Shown: positions 22,568 through 25,588 of the stretch, piece after piece
Numbering within the stretch: the first letter of the stretch is position 1
Layout of the letters: each line of letters begins with the position of its first letter
Source of the DNA: an uncultured Eubacteriales bacterium
GTDB lineage: Bacteria > Bacillota > Clostridia > Oscillospirales > CAG-382
Reading direction: 5' to 3'
NCBI GenBank assembly: GCA_900548115.1
Contig: URJL01000033.1
Location: 1-25,588 of the forward strand
DNA length: 25,588 nucleotides
Notes under the pieces: generated by a model
The model's database searches: none
Told to the model about the DNA's origin: nothing
What the model saw: the letters and a program-made list of their open reading frames with translations, nothing else
Position numbers and translations under genes: made by a program

Positions 22568-23446
22568 ATGGAAGCGATGATCTTTGATATAAAACGGTTT
22601 GCCGTTCACGACGGCGACGGCATCCGCACAACGGTCTTTTTCAAGGGCTGTCCTTTGCGCTGTATATGGTGCCACAATCCCGAGGGGCTGTCGGGAAAGC
22701 CCGCGCTTTCGTTCACGGAACACAAATGTGTCTTTTGCGGCAGATGCGCTTCGGTTTGTCCGTGTCACATTATTTCGAACGGAAAACACATTTTTCGTCG
22801 CGAAAACTGTACCGCCTGCGGCAAATGCGTTCCCTCCTGTCCTGCCGACGCACTGTGCGTTTACGGAAAGAAGATAAGCGAAGAGGAGTTTTTGAAGATC
22901 CTTATCGAGGACCGCGATTTTTACGAGACAAGCGGCGGCGGGATCACCCTTTCGGGCGGGGAATGCCTTTTGCAAGCCGAATTCTGCGCGCGGCTCCTGA
23001 AACGGTGTAAGGAGGAAAACCTCCGTACCGCCGTCGATACATGCGGGTTTGTCCCGTTCGAAAGCCTTCTTGCAGTGAAACCGTACACCGACCGTTTTTT
23101 GTACGATGTCAAAGCATTTGACGAGGAGGTTCATACGCGCTGTACCGGCGTTTCGAACCGCCTCATTTTGGAAAACCTGAAAAAGCTCGACGAAAGCGGG
23201 GCGAAGATCGAGATCCGCATTCCATTTGTCCCCGACTGTAACGACACCGAGATCGAAAAGATCGGAGAATTTTTGGCGGGACTTTCGAATGTCGTCGGCG
23301 TTCGCGTTCTTGCTTATCACAACCTTGCCGCTGCGAAATACCGCGCGCTCGGTCTTCCCGACACGCTTCCGAAGATTCTTCCCGAGAAAGACGCGCTTTC
23401 GCGCGCTGAGGAAACGATGCGGGAAAAAGGACTTACGGTGTTTTGA
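22568..23446 (+). CDS. Glycyl-radical enzyme activating protein (pyruvate formate-lyase activase family)
   Basis: A radical SAM enzyme that installs a glycyl radical on a partner enzyme. The 292-residue protein has the CxxxCxxC cluster motif CPLRCIWC (C28, C32, C35). An inserted ferredoxin-like segment with two 4Fe-4S motifs follows (C54, C57, C60, C64 and C81, C84, C87, C91). Then comes TLSGGECLLQ, where the usual GGEP of SAM binding reads GGEC. The ferredoxin insert is typical of activases for non-PFL partners such as glycerol/diol dehydratases, choline lyase or aryl-decarboxylases, and is absent from classic PflA. No glycyl-radical enzyme gene is within the window. The ATG at 22568 has GCGGAGG 8 nt upstream. 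Confidence 0.92.
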   Translation: MEAMIFDIKRFAVHDGDGIRTTVFFKGCPLRCIWCHNPEGLSGKPALSFTEHKCVFCGRCASVCPCHIISNGKHIFRRENCTACGKCVPSCPADALCVYGKKISEEEFLKILIEDRDFYETSGGGITLSGGECLLQAEFCARLLKRCKEENLRTAVDTCGFVPFESLLAVKPYTDRFLYDVKAFDEEVHTRCTGVSNRLILENLKKLDESGAKIEIRIPFVPDCNDTEIEKIGEFLAGLSNVVGVRVLAYHNLAAAKYRALGLPDTLPKILPEKDALSRAEETMREKGLTVF

Positions 23447-23487
23447 TTTTTTTGCGGCGCGACGGAATAAGACCGCGTAAATAAAAA

Positions 23488-23521
23488 GACCTCCGTGCAA
23501 GTGAAAACTTGCACGGAGGTC
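23488..23521. terminator. Strong terminator between the activase gene and khpB
   Basis: A perfect 15-bp stem (23488-23502 with 23507-23521) closes a GAAA tetraloop. On the minus strand a T5 run follows directly, so it ends khpB; a T run 5 nt further on the plus strand lets it serve the activase gene as well. Confidence 0.92.
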
Positions 23522-23537
23522 TGCGGTTTTTATGAAG

Positions 23538-24242
23538 TTATTCTTTTTCTTCGGCGGTCGCTTCTCCATAGGCGATAACGACGCGGCGGTCGTTTTCCGA
23601 TCCGATGGAATAGGTGTGAACGTTGCGGATGCCCTGAATTTCCGAATGGATGATGCGGCGCTCATAGGCTGCCATCGGTTCGAGCGTCATATTGCGGCGG
23701 TAATTCAGAACCTTGTTTGCCATGCGGCGGGCAAGCTCCTTGAGCTTTTCCTCGCGCTTTGCACGGTAATTTTCCGCGTCGATCGAGACCTTGATGTACT
23801 GACGGTCGCCGTCCTCTTTCGGGAATTTGCCGACGGCAAGGTTGGTAAGATACTGGATCGCGTCGAGCACTTCTCCGTGATGACCGATCAGAACGCCCAG
23901 TCCGCGTCCGCCTTCTTCGCCTCCGATTGCCGTGATCTCAACCGAGATGTTCTTCTCGACAAGGCTCTTGCCTTCGGGAATGCTTTCGCTTACGTCGACG
24001 ATTTTGGCTTCGGCTTCGATGCCCATGTTCTTAATGAGCGTGTTGAGAAAATCGAGCGTCAGGTCTTCGGCGCTGTCCTGTGCCGATACCTTAACCCGCG
24101 CGTCGGTCGCGCCGATTCCGAAAAGTCCCTTTTTCGGCTCTTCCAAAACCTCATAGGTCACGGAGGATACGTCGCGTCCCAGCTTTTCCGCGCCGAGCGC
24201 AACGGCGGCTTCGACGGTTTTTCCGGTTACAATGATTTCCAT
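23538..24242 (-). CDS. khpB: RNA-binding protein KhpB (Jag/EloR)
   Basis: KhpB partners with KhpA to bind many RNAs and influences cell elongation and envelope growth in Firmicutes. The ATG at 24242 is chosen (AAAGGAA at 24257-24251); a longer frame to 24338 runs through hairpins in the spacer. The product has 234 residues. It has the Jag-N domain (1-50, with EEPKKGLFGIGATDARV), a linker, a KH domain with the GxxG loop GHHG (120-123) and a C-terminal R3H domain (YERRIIHSEIQ, with R195 and H199). The yidC-jag adjacency is ancient and conserved, though here separated by 184 bp. Confidence 0.95.
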   Translation of the reverse strand: MEIIVTGKTVEAAVALGAEKLGRDVSSVTYEVLEEPKKGLFGIGATDARVKVSAQDSAEDLTLDFLNTLIKNMGIEAEAKIVDVSESIPEGKSLVEKNISVEITAIGGEEGGRGLGVLIGHHGEVLDAIQYLTNLAVGKFPKEDGDRQYIKVSIDAENYRAKREEKLKELARRMANKVLNYRRNMTLEPMAAYERRIIHSEIQGIRNVHTYSIGSENDRRVVIAYGEATAEEKE

Positions 24243-24274
24243 TTTGCTGTTTCCTTTCAAAAGGTGGATTTTTT

Positions 24275-24426
24275 GCAAACGCCGATTCGTTTGCGACACT
24301 CTGCCGCGACGCGGCAAAGCCGATCTATCATAAAGCACATCGGTGCGTTATGATCCAAAACAGGGAAAGGGGAAAAGAGCGAAGCATCGGCTCTTTTTCA
24401 CCGCAGGGCGTTTTTCGAAAAAACGC
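24275..24426. repeat. Cluster of five inverted repeats in the yidC-khpB spacer
   Basis: Within the 184-bp spacer there are inverted repeats at 24275-24294 (GCAAACG arms), 24302-24316 (TGCCGC arms), 24327-24354 (ATCATAA and GCAC arms with one mismatch), 24373-24397 (AAAAGAGC arms) and 24408-24426 (GCGTTTTT arms, directly after the yidC stop). Three have uninterrupted stems of 7-8 bp. Confidence 0.65.
24373..24397 (-). terminator. Possible terminator after yidC
   Basis: AAAAGAGC (24373-24380) pairs with GCTCTTTT (24390-24397). On the minus strand the 3' arm ends in TTTT, followed by a C/T-rich tract. If active, khpB would need its own promoter; the only nearby -10-like sequence is TATGAT inside the 24327-24354 repeat, without a good -35. 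Confidence 0.4.
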
Positions 24427-25588
24427 TCAGGGCTTCATCTTGGCTTTCGGCACTTTTCCTTTTGCCTTTACGCGCGCAAGATAAGCGGGATCAATGCCCT
24501 TTTTCGCGTAAATAAACGGCGATTTTGCTTTCTTTTTCTTCAGCGCCGCTTTCTGAACGGGCGGCTTTTTCTGTGCGGGACGTTCGTCGTCATCGTTAAT
24601 GACCGCCTTCTTCGGCTTCTTTCCGCGCATCAGAAGCTCGGCTTCGCGAATTTCTTCGGGCGTCGGCGCCTTAACGGGATACATTTTGCTCAAAAGATAC
24701 TGCTGACCGATCGAGATGACGTTCTGGAACACCCAGTAAACGCCGACCAGCGCGGGAACCGAAAAGCTGAACCACAGGATCATAAGCGGCATGGTCCAAT
24801 CCATGAATTTGTTGGACATCTGCGTCTGGGGATCGCCCGCGGTGGGGTTGTAGGTAAACTTGCGGATAAGCTTCGTCGAGAAGAAGGAAGCGAGAAAGAC
24901 AAGGATCGGGACGAGGATGAGCAGCGAAAGCTTAAGCTCGGGCTTGTCCATCAAATTAAGACCGGGCGCGATTTGGAAGGTCTTGTAAAAACCGGTAATC
25001 TGCGAATAGATATCGCTTCCGAAAGCGGCTTCCACGGCGGCAGGGTCTGCCGCGTTGGCAATACGCGAGATCGCGTCGGTCTCGGTAATCGAAGCCTTGA
25101 TTCCGGGGAAGAGGTGAACGTTTGCTGTGAAAACCTCGGAGAGCTTCTGCAAAGCTTCCTTGCCGTAGCCGTAAACGCTCGAAAGCGGATTGGTGATGAC
25201 GGTATACAGCACCATGATGATCGGAAGCTGCAAAAGCATCGGCAGACAGCCGCCCATGGGGTTGTATTTTTCCTCGGCATACATCGCCTGAATTTCCTCG
25301 TTCATCTTCGTTTGCGAAGATCTGTCGTTGCGTCCCGCGTACTTTTTGCGGATGATCTCCTGTCGGGGTGCAAGCTTTGCCATCTTCTGCGAGTTTTTCT
25401 GCTGCTTGATGGAAAGCGGGAAGAGAATGATCTTGATGATCAGCGCGAACAGTAAAATCGCGATGAGATAGCTGTGCGTGATCTCGTAAAGCCATTTCAA
25501 AGCCGAACCGAAGGCGCGGTTGAGAAAACTCAAAAATCCGCCCGAACGGTCGATCACCGTTACCGATTCGGGAGCCTTTTCGTCGCTC
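24427..25588 (-). CDS. yidC: Membrane protein insertase YidC/OxaA, 5' end outside window
   Basis: It inserts and folds inner-membrane proteins, alone or with SecYEG. The frame stays open to the right edge; the GTG at 25557 has no well-placed ribosome-binding site, so the start probably lies outside. Counting from that GTG, helix 1 (about 30-48) carries the conserved positive residue Lys42. The cytoplasmic loop (49-100) ends in YNPMGGCLPMLLQLP, the OxaA/YidC signature. Further helices lie at about 110-122, 208-228 and 255-290. An ~85-residue external segment lies between the second and third helices. The C-terminal tail is strongly basic (KKKKAKS, ending KAKGKVPKAKMKP), which fits ribosome contact. 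Confidence 0.94.
   Translation of the reverse strand, partial: SDEKAPESVTVIDRSGGFLSFLNRAFGSALKWLYEITHSYLIAILLFALIIKIILFPLSIKQQKNSQKMAKLAPRQEIIRKKYAGRNDRSSQTKMNEEIQAMYAEEKYNPMGGCLPMLLQLPIIMVLYTVITNPLSSVYGYGKEALQKLSEVFTANVHLFPGIKASITETDAISRIANAADPAAVEAAFGSDIYSQITGFYKTFQIAPGLNLMDKPELKLSLLILVPILVFLASFFSTKLIRKFTYNPTAGDPQTQMSNKFMDWTMPLMILWFSFSVPALVGVYWVFQNVISIGQQYLLSKMYPVKAPTPEEIREAELLMRGKKPKKAVINDDDERPAQKKPPVQKAALKKKKAKSPFIYAKKGIDPAYLARVKAKGKVPKAKMKP

Noticed and set aside
22427..23665. Minus-strand frame of 412 codons opposite the activase gene
   Set aside because: It runs through a strong terminator and into khpB; no domain is recognisable.

Overview
The window reads as chromosomal DNA of a spore-forming, anaerobic Firmicute, most likely in class Clostridia. 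The evidence is an spmA-spmB spore-maturation pair, an AbrB-type regulator with a C-terminal Cys4 tail, an oxygen-sensitive style of metabolism (FeoA-FeoB fusion, glycyl-radical activase, probable Re-type citrate synthase) and SigA-type promoters with 17-bp spacers. The DNA is GC-moderate with AT-rich intergenic regions. No rRNA, tRNA, insertion sequence, phage gene or CRISPR array was seen. Genus-level placement is not possible from this reading.

Layout, left to right. (1) 1-1221 is the 3' part of a surface protein with cadherin/Ig-like repeats and three SLH modules. (2) 3378-1254, minus strand, is ychF-ebfC-recR behind a good promoter. (3) 3720-6155, plus strand, is a FeoA-FeoB fusion for ferrous iron uptake. 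(4) 11475-6230, minus strand, is a four-gene unit: a DRE-TIM acyltransferase best explained as Re-citrate synthase, a FadR/FCD-type GntR regulator, aconitase and NADP-isocitrate dehydrogenase. Together these are the oxidative half-TCA route from oxaloacetate and acetyl-CoA to 2-oxoglutarate. A perfect-consensus promoter and an AATTGTAT half-site array at the start of transcription suggest autoregulation by the GntR protein.

(5) 11878-14149, plus strand, is parB then serS, with no parA beside parB. (6) 14249-16520, plus strand, is an unknown two-helix membrane protein, a membrane-anchored MORN-repeat protein with an exact 23-residue period, and a SpoU-family RNA methyltransferase. (7) 17192-16662, minus strand, is a small DUF4364-like protein. 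(8) 17623-17369, minus strand, is abrB. (9) 17831-18999, plus strand, is spmA-spmB with a 4-bp overlap. (10) 19191-21245, plus strand, is an EF-G paralogue with Tyr in place of the catalytic His. (11) 22338-21364, minus strand, is a sugar phosphate isomerase/epimerase-type TIM barrel. (12) 22568-23446, plus strand, is a glycyl-radical-enzyme activase with no partner enzyme in view. (13) 25588-23538, minus strand, is yidC (5' end outside the window) and khpB/jag, separated by an unusually hairpin-rich 184-bp spacer.

parB-serS, yidC-jag and ebfC-recR belong to gene groups that cluster near the replication origin in many Firmicutes. Here they are present but scattered on both strands, so the window may be an origin-proximal region that has been rearranged. 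No DnaA-box cluster or clear parS site was seen.

The most interesting locus is the citrate-to-2-oxoglutarate operon with its own regulator and operator array. Secondary points are the membrane/MORN/SpoU cassette, the yidC-khpB hairpin cluster, and several palindromes at promoters.
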